Origin: Elioraea rosea
GTDB lineage: Bacteria > Pseudomonadota > Alphaproteobacteria > Acetobacterales > Acetobacteraceae
NCBI RefSeq assembly: GCF_007644105.1
Contig: NZ_VFAC01000005.1
Coordinates: 1 to 64,000, forward strand
Direction: 5' to 3'
DNA: 64,000 bases
The position numbers and the translations under genes are program-made. This document shows, piece by piece, positions 32,945 through 43,999 of the stretch. A model generated the notes under the pieces. It had not been told where the DNA came from. It ran no database searches and saw nothing but the letters and a program-made list of their open reading frames with translations. Each line of letters opens with the position of its first letter. The first letter of the stretch is position 1.

Positions 32945-34057
32945 TCAGCCCTGCGCGTCGGGAGAGAGCGCCACGCAAGTGCGGTTCGCGCGCTCCAGCC
33001 TCTGGCAGGCTGCGACGGCGGCGTCGGCCGACAGGCCCGCGAGCCTGGCGCGCGTGAGCGTCCCCGACGAGGTCCGCACCTGGCGGAGATCGGGCCGCGC
33101 CGAGGCGAGGATGTCGGGCGCGGCGCGGCGGGCCGCCTCCGTGGCCGATCGCGCCTGGGCCTCGGCCTGGAACGCGCCGACCTGGATCGCCCAGTCGCCC
33201 ACCAGGGCGGTCGGCCGCGGTGCACCGAAGGATGGCGCGGCGTGGGCCGAGGAGATCAGGCGGAACCCGCCCTGCGAAGGCGGAGCGGGGCTGCGCGTGG
33301 TCGCGGCGACCACCACGGGCTCGCGCACCGGCGCCCTGACCGGCGCGGCGGCGACCTGCGTTGGCGGGGCAGGCGGCGGGCGGGGCGGCGAGTAGGAGGC
33401 AAGTTGCGTCGGCATCGCGCCGGGGCGACGGCGACCGGCCGGGATGTTCGTGGGGATCGCGGCCATCTGGTACACGACCGGGTCGGCGCGGTAGCGCGGA
33501 TGCGTGCCGGCGATCTGCGGCGCGATCTTGGCGACGTAGTTGCGCGTCTCGTTCGGCAGGCCGCGGCGCCCGGCGAGGTAGTTGTCGAAGGTGCCTGGTC
33601 CCCCGTTGTACGCGGCGAGAAAGCCCGGGTTGCCGAAGCGCTCATACATCTCGCGGATATAGGCCGTGCCGGCGAGGATATTGTCCTTCGGGTAGTAGGG
33701 ATCCGGCCCGAGACCGTGACGCTCGGCGAGTTCCGCATAGGTGGCAGGCATCACCTGCATCAGCCCCATCGCGCCGGCGCCGGACAGCGCCATCGGACGG
33801 CCGGCGCTTTCGACGCGCATCACCTCGCGGATCCATGCCTCCGGCACGTCATAGCGCTGGGAGGCCTCGACGATGTAGGGGCCCCAGGGGTCATGCGGCG
33901 GGCCGGGAGGCGAATAGTCGCGCGGGCCGCTTGCGTAGTGGGCCCGGTTGCCGCCGCTTCCGCCGCAGGCCGCAAGGCCGCCGAGGGCAACGCAGCAGAG
34001 GAGCATCCGGAGGATGGTGGCCGCGCTCGACCCACGCACGCCCTGCCTGCTCGCCAT
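32945..34057 (-). CDS. Lytic transglycosylase lipoprotein with SPOR domain
   Basis: This is a 370 aa envelope enzyme that cleaves peptidoglycan between MurNAc and GlcNAc. ATG 34057 (GAGGGG upstream) gives a lipoprotein signal ending in LGGLAAC. The SLT domain follows: catalytic Glu in VMRVESAGRP, then SGAGAMGLMQVMPATYAEL and FLAAYNGGPGTFDNYL. A Pro/Ala-rich linker leads to a C-terminal SPOR domain (GDWAIQVGAFQAEAQARSA) that binds denuded septal glycan. This suggests a role at division or daughter-cell separation, similar in layout to RlpA/MltE combinations. It is a single gene. Confidence 0.92.
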   Translation of the reverse strand: MASRQGVRGSSAATILRMLLCCVALGGLAACGGSGGNRAHYASGPRDYSPPGPPHDPWGPYIVEASQRYDVPEAWIREVMRVESAGRPMALSGAGAMGLMQVMPATYAELAERHGLGPDPYYPKDNILAGTAYIREMYERFGNPGFLAAYNGGPGTFDNYLAGRRGLPNETRNYVAKIAPQIAGTHPRYRADPVVYQMAAIPTNIPAGRRRPGAMPTQLASYSPPRPPPAPPTQVAAAPVRAPVREPVVVAATTRSPAPPSQGGFRLISSAHAAPSFGAPRPTALVGDWAIQVGAFQAEAQARSATEAARRAAPDILASARPDLRQVRTSSGTLTRARLAGLSADAAVAACQRLERANRTCVALSPDAQG

Positions 34058-34307
34058 GCCACCCCTCTCCGAACACCAGCCGGCAGATATGCCGCACTGC
34101 AACAGGAAGCGAAACGCCTTCCGGCGCGACGTTGACGGTCGCGCTCAAAAACGGCCTTTAAATGGCTACAACCGAACGCTAGGCCGTGCCAAGCATATGA
34201 AGTGGGCTCGGGTCGCAATTCGATCATCGCGACACGATCCTGTTGCGGAGGCGCCACAGGGTCTGGCATCCCTGACCCGATCCGCGCAACGCCTGGAGGG
34301 GTGGAGG

Positions 34308-34769
34308 ATGGTCATCTCCGTCAAGCCGTTCGCGGCGCTGCTCATGGCAGCCGCCCTGTTCGCCGGCTGCGCGCCGACCAACACCGCCACGACCTATTCG
34401 CCCGAGCAGATGAACCGCGAGGCGCAGGTCGAAACCGGCACGATCGTCTCGATCAGGCCCGTCTCCGTCGAGGGTTCGGGGCGCACGGGCACCCTGCTCG
34501 GCGGCGCCGCGGGAGGCGTGGCGGGCAGCTTCATCGGCGGGGACTGGCGGTCGAACCTTCTGGCGGGCCTCGCCGGCGCGGTCGTCGGCGGCGTCGCAGG
34601 GAGCGCGGCCGAACGGTCGCTCACCACCACGACCGCGAACGAGTTCATCGTCGAGCTCGAAGGCGGCGGCACGATCGCGGTGGTGCAGACGAACGAGCAG
34701 GGCCTGAGGGTGGGCGACCGCGTGACGGTGCTGCGCGGCGACCGGACGCGCATCACCCCGAGGGCCTGA
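34308..34769 (+). CDS. Glycine-zipper 2TM outer-membrane lipoprotein
   Basis: This is a 153 aa lipoprotein with the lipobox LFAGC (signal MVISVKPFAALLMAAA). The middle carries a glycine zipper, GTLLGGAAGGVAGSFIGG and LLAGLAGAVVGGVAGSAAE, the pattern of the 17-kDa surface antigen/SlyB family. The C-terminal part (FIVELEGGGTIAVVQ, VGDRVTVLRGDRTRI) is a small beta domain. SlyB-type proteins stabilise the outer membrane. ATG 34308 lies about 7 bases after GGAGGG. The 3' end overlaps the end of the EamA gene on the other strand by 17 bp. Confidence 0.87.
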   Translation: MVISVKPFAALLMAAALFAGCAPTNTATTYSPEQMNREAQVETGTIVSIRPVSVEGSGRTGTLLGGAAGGVAGSFIGGDWRSNLLAGLAGAVVGGVAGSAAERSLTTTTANEFIVELEGGGTIAVVQTNEQGLRVGDRVTVLRGDRTRITPRA

Positions 34770-35676
34770 CCTCCGCCCGCCTGAGCCGCGCAAGCTGCGC
34801 CTCGCGGCGGGCGATGTAGGCGACCGAGAGCATCATCAGCGAAGCGCCCGCGAAGAGCGGCCAGCCGGGGCGTTCGGCGAAGGCGAAGAAGCCGATCAGC
34901 GCGCCGATCGGCACCTGCACGAACTCGACCGGCGCAAGCAGGCTCGCCTCCGCACGCCGCGCGGCGAAGGAGGCGCAGAAATCCCCGGCGATCGCGCAGA
35001 ACGCGGCGATGACGAGCAGCAGCGCCTGTTCCGCCGTGGGCGTCTGCCAGACGATGACGCTCGGCGGCGTCCAGACGACGAGGCTGACTGCGGCGTAGAG
35101 GAACACGACCCGGAACGGCGGCTCGCCCACCGCGGCGAGGCGGCGGACGAAGGCGCCGACGCCCGCCCCGGCGATCGAGCCGGTCAGCGCAGCGATGGTT
35201 CCGGCGTTCAGTCCCATTCCCGCCCCCGCCCCGCGCTCGCCGAACGCGACGACGAGCACGCCGGCGAACCCGATCAACCCCGCGAGAGGTCGCCGCCAGC
35301 CGACCTTCTCGCCAAGGAACAGCACAGCGATCGCCAGAAGCCAGAGCGGCCGCGCCTGGTTCAGCGCGATCGCATCGGCGAGCGGTATGAGCGTCAGCGC
35401 GAGCGTGCCGAGCCCCATCGAGGCGACGCCGCAGAGGCCGCGCCCGAGATGCATCCAGGGCCGGCGCGTGGCGAGAAGCCCTGCGCCGCCGCGGCGCAGC
35501 AGCCATGGCGAGAGCGCCAGCATCGTCACCACCGCGCGCGAGAGCATGAAGAGCGGCAACGGCAGCCCCGTGCCGAGCACGGCCTTGCCGCAGGCGCTCA
35601 TCACCGAGAAGAACGCCATCGCGACGAGCATCCACCCGACGCCTGCCAGTGGCGAATGCGCGCCGAGCAGCCTCAC
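34753..35676 (-). CDS. EamA/DMT family transporter
   Basis: This is a 307 aa membrane protein with about ten predicted helices in two EamA repeats (GVGWMLVAMAFFSVMSACGK at the start; FLGEKVGWRRPLAGLIGFAG closing repeat one). It is related to RarD/S-adenosylmethionine-type permeases by overall pattern, but the substrate cannot be assigned. It overlaps by four bases the end of the preceding EamA gene 35673-36656, so the two may form a heteromeric or simply co-expressed pair. The C-terminal tail is Arg-rich (cytosolic). Confidence 0.9.
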   Translation of the reverse strand: MRLLGAHSPLAGVGWMLVAMAFFSVMSACGKAVLGTGLPLPLFMLSRAVVTMLALSPWLLRRGGAGLLATRRPWMHLGRGLCGVASMGLGTLALTLIPLADAIALNQARPLWLLAIAVLFLGEKVGWRRPLAGLIGFAGVLVVAFGERGAGAGMGLNAGTIAALTGSIAGAGVGAFVRRLAAVGEPPFRVVFLYAAVSLVVWTPPSVIVWQTPTAEQALLLVIAAFCAIAGDFCASFAARRAEASLLAPVEFVQVPIGALIGFFAFAERPGWPLFAGASLMMLSVAYIARREAQLARLRRAEVRPSG

Positions 35677-36656
35677 CGCCGCCCCGCGAGCGCGACGCCG
35701 CCGACGATCAGCAGAAATCCCACGAAATGATAGGCGCGCACCTCCTCGCCCAGCAGCGGCACGGCGAGCAGCGCGGCGAACAGCGGCAGGAGGTGCAGGA
35801 ACGGACCCGACGCGGCCGGCCCGACCAGCGCGACCCCGCCGTTCCAGCAGAGATAGGCCGCGATCGAGGCGAACAGGGCGGTGTAGCCGACGAGGGCAAG
35901 CGAGGCGGCATCGTAGGGCATGGCGATGCCGCCGAGAGCATGCTCGAGCAGGTGGCAGAGGCCGATCACCGGAAGGCCGAAGACGATGGCCGCGAGCAGA
36001 ACGCCCATCGGCCCGAGCCGCGCGCGAAGAGCGGCCGGAACGCGGCGCAGCAGCACCGTGTAGAGGCCCCAGGCCACCACGGCGATCAGCATGATGAGGT
36101 CGCCGCTGTTCACGGCGAGGCCCGCGAGCGAACCGACGTCGCCACGCGCGACGATCACCGCCACGCCGGCAAGCGAGAGGGCGAGGCCCGCAAGCTGCCA
36201 GAGCCTCGGGCGCTCGCGGTCGATCACGAACGCGGCGAACAGGATGGAGATGGGGATCAGCGAATTGGTCAGCGCCGCGTTGATCGCCTCGGTGCGCGAG
36301 AGCGCGATGTAGGTCAGCGTGTTGAAGCTGCCGACGCCGAACAGGCCAAGCGCGAAGAACAGCCAGCCGTGGCGGAGGATCTCCGACCTGTCGCGCCAGA
36401 CCGCCGGGGCGGCGAAGGGTGCGAGCACCGCGCCGGCAAGCGCCCAGCGCCAGAAGGCGAGGCCGATCGGCGGCACGTCTCCCGAGGCTGCGCGGCCGAG
36501 AACGAAGTTCCCCGCCCAGAACAGGCTCGCCGCGGCAAGCAGGACGGCTGCGCGGAGCCGCGGACGCGCCAGCGCTTCGCGAGGCCCCTCCCCGCCCGAC
36601 ACCCCGGGCGCTGCCCGCGACGCACTGCCCACACGCCCCTCCGCCTCCGCCACCAC
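35673..36656 (-). CDS. EamA/DMT family transporter
   Basis: This is a 327 aa membrane protein of the same superfamily as its downstream neighbour but not a close copy. Features include LLAAASLFWAGNFVLGR (helix 1), YIALSRTEAINAALTNSLIP typical of DMT repeat one, and LLGEEVRAYHFVGFLLIVGG at the end. GTG 36656 is the furthest start; it lacks a clear ribosome site, and a shorter start within the Arg/Pro-rich first 30 residues is possible. It is co-translated with the next EamA gene through an ATGA-type overlap. Confidence 0.87.
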   Translation of the reverse strand: MVAEAEGRVGSASRAAPGVSGGEGPREALARPRLRAAVLLAAASLFWAGNFVLGRAASGDVPPIGLAFWRWALAGAVLAPFAAPAVWRDRSEILRHGWLFFALGLFGVGSFNTLTYIALSRTEAINAALTNSLIPISILFAAFVIDRERPRLWQLAGLALSLAGVAVIVARGDVGSLAGLAVNSGDLIMLIAVVAWGLYTVLLRRVPAALRARLGPMGVLLAAIVFGLPVIGLCHLLEHALGGIAMPYDAASLALVGYTALFASIAAYLCWNGGVALVGPAASGPFLHLLPLFAALLAVPLLGEEVRAYHFVGFLLIVGGVALAGRR

Positions 36657-36759
36657 GGCAGGCTTAGCCTCTTCAAGCCCGATCGGCCATGCGGCGTGAG
36701 CAGGGCGGCGGGCCAGGCGGGCGGCCTTGCGCTCCTCGAAGCCATTGGGTATCGGCGCC

Positions 36760-36779
36760 CCGTTCCCGCGAGGGAACGG
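36760..36779 (+). other. Perfect GNRA-loop hairpin in the aminopeptidase leader
   Basis: CCGTTCCC, tetraloop GCGA, GGGAACGG: a perfect 8-bp stem ending 26 bases before the ATG of the M17 aminopeptidase gene. There is no T-run after it, so it is not an intrinsic terminator. It could be an mRNA-stabilising or regulatory leader structure, or chance in GC-rich DNA. Confidence 0.35.
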
Positions 36780-36805
36780 TCACGCCCGCGTGTCGAGGAG
36801 AGACG

Positions 36806-38167
36806 ATGCTGCCCTGTTTCGCGCCGATGGATGCTGCAGCGCTGCCGCTGCACGCGGTTTCGGCATCGTCCCTGCGCGGCCTGCTCGCGACACTGCCCAA
36901 CGCTGTGGGGCGCTTCGTGGAGGCTTCCGGATTCGCTGCCAAGCAGGGCGAGACGGTTCTGCTTCCCGGCGATTCGGGGCTTGCGGGCGCGATGATCGGC
37001 CTTGGCGACGGCACGAGCCCGCGTGCTGCCTTCGGTTCGGCGGCGACCGCGTTGCCCGAGGGAACCGTATGGCGCCTTGCCGGCGAGGTCGACGAGGAGG
37101 CAGCGACCCTCGGCTGGGCGCTCGGCGCCTACCGGTACGGGCGGTTCCGGCAGGGCCGGGCGGCGGCCCGACTTGCCATCTCCGCCAAGGCCGGCTTCGC
37201 GGAGGCCGAGGCGGAGGCGGTGTGGGCTGCGCGCGACCTTGTGAACCACCCCGCCAACGTGCTCGGGCCGTCCGAGCTTGCCGAGGCGGTCGCGGATGTT
37301 GGCCGCGAGGCGGGCGCTTCGGTGACGCTGACGCGGGGCGAGACGCTCGAGCACGCCTACCCGACGGTCGCGATGGTCGGCCGCGGCAGCGCGCGCCCAC
37401 CGGTGGTGGCGGATCTGTCGTGGAATGGCGCAGGACCGGATGCGCCTCTCGTGGTGCTGTGCGGCAAGGGCGTCGTGTTCGACACGGGCGGGTATGACCT
37501 CAAGCCCCCCGCGATGATGTTGCGCATGAAGAAGGACATGGGCGGGGCGGCGGTCGCGCTCGGCGTGGCGCGACTCGTGATGCGAGCTGGCCTGAAGGTG
37601 CGGCTCAGGCTGCTCGTCGGCGCGGTTGAGAACGCCATTGGCGCGCATGCGATGCGGCCTCTCGACATCGTGCGCACGCGCAAGGGCATCACAGTCGAGG
37701 TCGGCAACACGGATGCCGAGGGTCGTCTCGTCCTTTGCGACCTGCTTGCGGATGCGGATGCGGCCAACCCCGCGGCGATTCTCGATTTCGCGACGCTCAC
37801 CGGCGCGGCCCGCGTGGCGCTGGGGCCCGACGTCGCGGCGCTGTTCTCGAACGACGATGCGCTGGCAGCGGAGCTCGTGACGGCCGGCATGGAGGCAGAG
37901 GACGCGCTGTGGCGGCTGCCGCTGTGGCAGCCCTATGCCTCGTGGCTCGAGAAGGGGCCGGCCGATCTCGCGAACGTGTCCGGGAACACGCATGCGGGAG
38001 CAATCGTCGCAGCCTTGTTCCTTCAGCGTTTCGTATCGCCTGCCATCCCGTGGGCGCATATCGATCTCTACGCCTGGAACGACGCCACGCGGCCCTGCCG
38101 GCCGGAGGGAGGCGAGGCGACCGCGCTGAGAGCCACGTTCCGCGCGCTTTCCGCGCGATTCGCGTGA
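36806..38167 (+). CDS. Leucyl aminopeptidase family protein (peptidase M17)
   Basis: This is a 453 aa cytosolic two-metal aminopeptidase that trims N-terminal residues from peptides. All expected active-site elements are visible: GKGVVFDTGGYDLKP (Lys and Asp ligands), MKKDMGGAA (Asp) and the M17 signature NTDAEGRLVL (Asp, Glu, Arg). The N-terminal domain is shorter and diverged from E. coli PepA (503 aa), similar to the alphaproteobacterial PepB-like group. ATG 36806 follows GAGGAGAG; longer in-frame starts upstream have none. Nearby genes (MarR regulator, transporters) do not define a pathway. Confidence 0.93.
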   Translation: MLPCFAPMDAAALPLHAVSASSLRGLLATLPNAVGRFVEASGFAAKQGETVLLPGDSGLAGAMIGLGDGTSPRAAFGSAATALPEGTVWRLAGEVDEEAATLGWALGAYRYGRFRQGRAAARLAISAKAGFAEAEAEAVWAARDLVNHPANVLGPSELAEAVADVGREAGASVTLTRGETLEHAYPTVAMVGRGSARPPVVADLSWNGAGPDAPLVVLCGKGVVFDTGGYDLKPPAMMLRMKKDMGGAAVALGVARLVMRAGLKVRLRLLVGAVENAIGAHAMRPLDIVRTRKGITVEVGNTDAEGRLVLCDLLADADAANPAAILDFATLTGAARVALGPDVAALFSNDDALAAELVTAGMEAEDALWRLPLWQPYASWLEKGPADLANVSGNTHAGAIVAALFLQRFVSPAIPWAHIDLYAWNDATRPCRPEGGEATALRATFRALSARFA

Positions 38168-38240
38168 GCCGCGGCCCGTCACGTTCCTGATCACTTGTCT
38201 CGTAATCGCAACGCTGCCCCGCATTGCGCGAGCAGCCCTT

Positions 38241-38252
38241 TGGTCACGACCA
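38241..38252. promoter_or_regulatory. Short inverted repeat upstream of MarR gene
   Basis: TGGTC-AC-GACCA forms a 5-bp dyad about 105 bp before the chosen MarR start. MarR proteins commonly bind dyads in their own promoter. The short arms make this a weak candidate. The rest of 38168-38357 shows only an AT-richer tract (38253-38288) that probably holds the promoter. Confidence 0.2.
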
Positions 38253-38357
38253 TGAAACTTTTTCGTTCCGGGGGGTGGTTTTTCCTGCGGGATGCAATAC
38301 ATCACTCTCCACGAGGCGGCCGTTTCGGTGCCGCCATCACAAGCCGAGGACAATGAT

Positions 38358-38729
38358 ATGGCAGCAAACCCCGCAAGCGAGCACCTTCTCTCCGTGCTCC
38401 GTGAGACCATCGTTTCGCTCGTGCGCCGCGACGGGCCAGACCTTTCCGCCCGCCAGCTCGGCGTGTTCCTGACGGTGTATCTCACCGAGGGTCCGCACAC
38501 GGTTCGTGGCCTTGCCCACGAGCTGAACGTCTCGAAGCCCGCGATCACCCGCGCGCTCGATCGCCTCGGCGAGCTCGACCTCGCCCGCCGCAAGGTCGAC
38601 CCGCAGGACCGCCGCAGCGTGATCGTTCAGCAGACGCTGAAGGGTGCGGCCTTCCTCCGCGAGATGCGCAAGATCATGGGCGAGGCCGCAGGCACGGGCC
38701 GTGGCTACGGGCTCAAGCGCGCAGGCTGA
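38358..38729 (+). CDS. MarR family transcriptional regulator
   Basis: This is a 123 aa (145 aa if the ATG at 38292 is used) winged-helix dimer. The recognition region is VRGLAHELNVSKPAITRALD, followed by the wing LARRKVDPQDRRSVIVQQT. I prefer ATG 38358 because GAGGA lies 8 bases before it; the 38292 start has no clear ribosome site and adds 22 unstructured residues. The protein is shorter than classical MarR (about 145 aa), with little C-terminal helix. It is single, followed by a strong terminator. Targets and ligand are unknown. Confidence 0.88.
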   Translation: MAANPASEHLLSVLRETIVSLVRRDGPDLSARQLGVFLTVYLTEGPHTVRGLAHELNVSKPAITRALDRLGELDLARRKVDPQDRRSVIVQQTLKGAAFLREMRKIMGEAAGTGRGYGLKRAG

Positions 38730-38772
38730 GCGCAGGCGCCCGAAAGGGCGCAACGCCTTGATCGCACAAGCG

Positions 38773-38811
38773 AAAGGCCCGGCATCGAAAGATGCCGGGC
38801 CTTTTCCTTTT
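38773..38811 (+). terminator. Intrinsic terminator after the MarR gene
   Basis: A 14-bp perfect stem AAAGGCCCGGCATC / GATGCCGGGCCTTT (38773-38786 with 38791-38804), loop GAAA, runs into TTTTCCTTTT (38802-38811). It ends the rightward MarR transcript. Because it lies between convergent genes, it may also serve the leftward Yej-GhrA operon, although the T-run on that strand is short. Confidence 0.9.
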
Positions 38812-38816
38812 CCCCT

Positions 38817-39749
38817 TCAGTAGCCGACCGACACGTCCACCACGTTGGCGAGCGGGCGGCCTTCCCGCAGCCGGGCGAGGTTGTCGATGACCTGAGGCGC
38901 AACGCTTCGGGGAATCGTGATGCTCGCCGCATGCGGGGTCAGGATCACGTTCGGGTGCGTCCAGAACCGGTGCTCGCGCGGCAGGGGCTCTGTGCGGAAC
39001 ACGTCGAGCGTGGCACCGGACACTTGGCCGGAATCGAGCGCGGCGAGCAGGTCCTCCTCCACCACATGCGCGCCCCGCGCTGCGTTGATCACATATGCGC
39101 CATGCGGCAACCCGGCGAGGGTTCGCGCGTTGATGATGCCCTCCGTCTCAGGCGTGAGCGGGAGCAGGCAGACGAGGATGTCGGTTCGCGCAAGAAACGG
39201 CATCAGTCCGTCCGCCCCCGCGAACGTTTCGATCCCGTCAAGCTGCTTCGGCGTACGCGACCATCCCGCCACCTGGAAGTTGAGTGCGGCGAGCTTGCGG
39301 GCCGCATCGGCGCCGAGATTGCCCAGACCCATGACGCCGATCCGCGTTGCCTCGGTATCCGGTGCAGGAAGTTCCTCCCACTCGCGCCGTGCCTGCAGCG
39401 CGCGATAACCAGCGTCCTGCCGGTGGTGACGCAGAACTGCGAGCAGCACGTACTCGCTCATCGCCGTCGTCAGCAGCCGGTCAACGAGGCGGACGACCGC
39501 GACGCCAGGCGGCGGCCCGGGCGGGCGGAACAGATGGTCGACGCCCGCGCCCATCGAGATCAGCAGCTTCAGGTTCGGGTAGCGGTAGAGGTCCTCCGGC
39601 GGGTGGTTCCACGTCACCGCCGCGGTGATGTCCTCGACCGGCCCGCTTTCGGGGTGCAGGCGTATGTCGAGCGCGGGGTCGAGCGCGAGCAGCTCCTCCC
39701 GCCACACCTGCATCGTCGCCGGCTTCGTCGAAACCAGAAGCGCGTTCAT
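38817..39749 (-). CDS. Glyoxylate/hydroxypyruvate reductase A-like D-2-hydroxyacid dehydrogenase
   Basis: This is a 310 aa NAD(P)-dependent enzyme of the GhrA branch that reduces glyoxylate or hydroxypyruvate. The nucleotide loop is IGVMGLGNLGADAARKL. The catalytic Arg is in INAARGAHVV, an acidic residue in TLDVFRTEPLP, and the His in ILTPHAASITIP. Length fits GhrA (312 aa). ATG 39749 overlaps the stop of the preceding membrane protein gene (ATGA), placing it at the end of the YejABEF-type operon. A role in peptide-derived serine/glycine metabolism is speculative. Confidence 0.92.
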   Translation of the reverse strand: MNALLVSTKPATMQVWREELLALDPALDIRLHPESGPVEDITAAVTWNHPPEDLYRYPNLKLLISMGAGVDHLFRPPGPPPGVAVVRLVDRLLTTAMSEYVLLAVLRHHRQDAGYRALQARREWEELPAPDTEATRIGVMGLGNLGADAARKLAALNFQVAGWSRTPKQLDGIETFAGADGLMPFLARTDILVCLLPLTPETEGIINARTLAGLPHGAYVINAARGAHVVEEDLLAALDSGQVSGATLDVFRTEPLPREHRFWTHPNVILTPHAASITIPRSVAPQVIDNLARLREGRPLANVVDVSVGY

Positions 39750-40195
39750 CTCACCCCGTCTTCCCTGTCCAGTTCCTCTTGCGTCTTCGTCGCCCTGACG
39801 AAGGCCATCCAGTCTCCCGGCGGGCGGCAGTCCTCGCCGTCGCGCTGCAGCGTGACGGCCTTGGCGTCCCACACGCTCACGAAGGCGTCGGGGTCCGACG
39901 TCACGTAGCCGAGGGTGCGCTCGTACACCTGGTCCTTCATCCGCGGTAGGATCACCAGGAACCAGATGCCGAGACCGGCCATGAGCGCGACGAGGCCGAG
40001 CGGGAACCCGCCGATGGCGACGGCGCCGACAACGCCCATGATCCCGAGGAAGATCGGCAGCGCCGTCTCGATGCGTCGGAAGACCGGAGAGCCTGGCCGG
40101 TTCATCAGCCCGACATTCACCCCGAGCCGGATACGGTTCTCGCGCACGAGGCGAACGAGGAGGGCATGCGCGTCGCGGACCCTTCGGTCAGCCAT
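39746..40195 (-). CDS. Uncharacterised small membrane protein
   Basis: This is a 149 aa protein that I do not recognise. Residues about 42-84 hold two adjacent hydrophobic helices (LPIFLGIMGVVGAVAIGGF and LGLVALMAGLGIWFLVILP), flanked by Arg-rich cytosolic ends. The C-terminal 55 residues form a soluble part (YVTSDPDAFVSVWDAKAVTL). It lies 19 bp downstream of the YejF-like ATPase gene and overlaps the GhrA-like gene by four bases, so it belongs to that operon. An accessory role in transport is possible but not shown. Confidence 0.75.
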   Translation of the reverse strand: MADRRVRDAHALLVRLVRENRIRLGVNVGLMNRPGSPVFRRIETALPIFLGIMGVVGAVAIGGFPLGLVALMAGLGIWFLVILPRMKDQVYERTLGYVTSDPDAFVSVWDAKAVTLQRDGEDCRPPGDWMAFVRATKTQEELDREDGVR

Positions 40196-40214
40196 GAACG
40201 GAGGCGCCCATGGT

Positions 40215-41842
<1,628 letters not shown>

Positions 41843-41846
<4 letters not shown>

Positions 41847-42877
41847 CGCCCTCCTCCCGGAAGCTTGCGCGGGTCGAACGCGTCGCGCACCGCCTCGCCG
41901 ATGAAGGTGAGAAGCGTGAGCTGCACCGCAAGCACGATGAAGCCGGTGATGCCGAGCCACGGCGCCTGGAGGTTGTTCTTGCCCTGCGAGAGAAGCTCGC
42001 CGAGCGAAGGCGAGCCAGGCGGCAGGCCGAAACCGAGGAAGTCGAGGCTGGTCAGCACCGTCACGGAGCCGGCGAGGATGAAGGGCATGAAGGTCAGCGT
42101 CGCGACCATCGCGTTGGGAAGGATATGGCGCACCATCACCCGCACGTCCGACAGTCCCATGGCCTTGGCAGCGCGCACGTAGTCGAAGTTCCTCCCGCGC
42201 AGGAACTCCGCGCGCACGACGCCGACGAGCCCCATCCACGAGAACAGAAGCAGGAAGACGAGCAGGATCCAGAAGGTCGGCGTGATGATCGAGGCGAGGA
42301 TGATGAGGAGGTAGAGCGTCGGCAGGCCCGACCAGATCTCGATGAAGCGCTGGAAGGCGAGGTCGACCCAGCCGCCGTAGTAGCCCTGCACCGCACCGGC
42401 CGCGACGCCGACGATCGAGGAGACGATGGTCAGCGTGAAGCCGAACAGGACCGAGATGCGGAAGCCGTAGACGACGCGCGCGAGCACGTCGCGCGCCTGG
42501 TCGTCGGTTCCGAGGAGGTTCGTCCACGAAGGCGGGGCGGGGGCGGGAACGGGAAGGTCCTTCACCACCGTGTCGTAGCGGAACGGAACGGCGGGCCAGA
42601 TCATCCAGCCCTTCTCGCGGATCAGCTCCTGCACTGCGGGGTCGTGATAGTCGGTCGTGGTCGGGAAGAAGCCGCCGAACGTCGTCTCCGGATAGTCGAC
42701 CATCACGGGAACGTAGAACGCTCCGTCGTAGCGCACGAGCAAAGGGCGGTCATTGGCGATGAGCTCGGCGAAGAGCGTGACCACGAAAAGCAGGGCGAAG
42801 AGCCAGAGGCTTGCATGGCCGCGCCGGTTGGCACGGAAATTGGCGAGCCTGCGCTGGTTCAGGGGAGAGAGGCGCAT
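41843..42877 (-). CDS. yejE: YejE-type oligopeptide ABC permease
   Basis: This is a 344 aa inner-membrane permease. The long periplasmic N-terminal loop typical of YejE follows helix 1 (WLFALLFVVTLFAELIAND, then TTTDYHDPAVQELI and HDP-type YejE motif region). The permease signature EFLRGRNFDYVRAAKAMGLSD contains the EAA loop that contacts the ATPase. It ends AVRDAFDPRKLPGGGR, as in this family. It is flanked by yejB (6 bp) and yejF (overlap). Confidence 0.95.
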
Positions 42878-42883
42878 CCCGCC

Positions 42884-43984
42884 TCAGCGCCGCGCGGAGA
42901 AGTCGATCCGCGGATCGACGACCGTGTACATGATGTCGCCCACGATCTGCATGACGAGGCCGAGCAGCGTGAACATGTAGAGCGTTCCGAACATCACCGG
43001 ATAGTCGCGCCGTATCGCCGCCTCGAAGCCGAGCAGGCCGAGACCGTCGAGGCTGAAGATGATCTCGATGAGCAGTGCGCCGGTGAAGAGGATGCCGATG
43101 AAGGCGGAAGGAAAGCCCGCGATGATCAGGAGCATCGCGTTGCGGAACACGTGGCCGTAGAGGACGCGGCTCTCCGTCGCGCCCTTCGCGCGCGCCGTCA
43201 TGACGTACTGCTTGCCGATCTCGTCGAGGAAGGAGTTCTTGGTCAGGAGCGTCAGAGAGGCGAAGCCGCCGATCACCATCGCCGTGATGGGCAGCGCCAT
43301 GTGCCAGAAATAATCGATGATCTTCGCCCCGAAGCTCATCTCCGCCCAGCCGGGACTCGTCAGGCCCCGCAAGGGGAACCATTGCAGGAACGACCCGCCG
43401 GCGAAGAGCACGACGAGCAGGATGGCGAACAGGAAGCCCGGGATCGCGTAGCCGATCAGAACGACGGCAGAGGTCGCGACATCGAAGCGGGAGCCGTCGC
43501 GCACTGCCTTCTGAACGCCGAGCGGAATGGAGATCAGGTAGACGAGAAGCGTGGTCCAGAGCCCGAGCGAGATGGAGACGGGCATCTTCTCGAGGATCAG
43601 CTCGACCACTGTCCGGTCACGGAAGAAGCTGCGGCCGAAATCGAAGGTGAGGTAGTTGCCCATCATGTCGACGAAGCGTTCGAGAGGCGGCTTGTCGAAG
43701 CCGAACATCCTCTCGATCTCCTTCACGATGGCCGGGTCGAGCCCGCGCGCACCGCGATAGGCGCTCTCGCCTGAGGAGGCCGAACCGCTGTCGGGCGCGC
43801 GCAGCGTCTCGCCCTGGCCTCCGCTGATCCGTTCCGTGGCCGAGACGGCCGTGCCGCGAAGCTCGGCGATCATCTGCTCGACGGGGCCGCCCGGCGCGAA
43901 CTGGATCACGGCGAAGTTGATCACCATGATGCCGAACAGCGTCGGGATCACCAGCAGCAATCGCCGGAGGATATAGGCTCCCAT
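42884..43984 (-). CDS. yejB: YejB-type oligopeptide ABC permease
   Basis: This is a 366 aa inner-membrane permease starting [20 protein letters not shown], the DppB/OppB-type N-terminus. A long inserted periplasmic loop (about residues 45-85, [16 protein letters not shown]) is characteristic of YejB. The EAA loop is [20 protein letters not shown] and the end is [14 protein letters not shown]. It pairs with YejE to form the channel. It lies 15 bp from the binding protein gene and 6 bp from yejE. Confidence 0.95.
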   Translation of the reverse strand: MGAYILRRLLLVIPTLFGIMVINFAVIQFAPGGPVEQMIAELRGTAVSATERISGGQGETLRAPDSGSASSGESAYRGARGLDPAIVKEIERMFGFDKPPLERFVDMMGNYLTFDFGRSFFRDRTVVELILEKMPVSISLGLWTTLLVYLISIPLGVQKAVRDGSRFDVATSAVVLIGYAIPGFLFAILLVVLFAGGSFLQWFPLRGLTSPGWAEMSFGAKIIDYFWHMALPITAMVIGGFASLTLLTKNSFLDEIGKQYVMTARAKGATESRVLYGHVFRNAMLLIIAGFPSAFIGILFTGALLIEIIFSLDGLGLLGFEAAIRRDYPVMFGTLYMFTLLGLVMQIVGDIMYTVVDPRIDFSARR

Positions 43985-43999
43985 CGCGGGCGCGGGACC

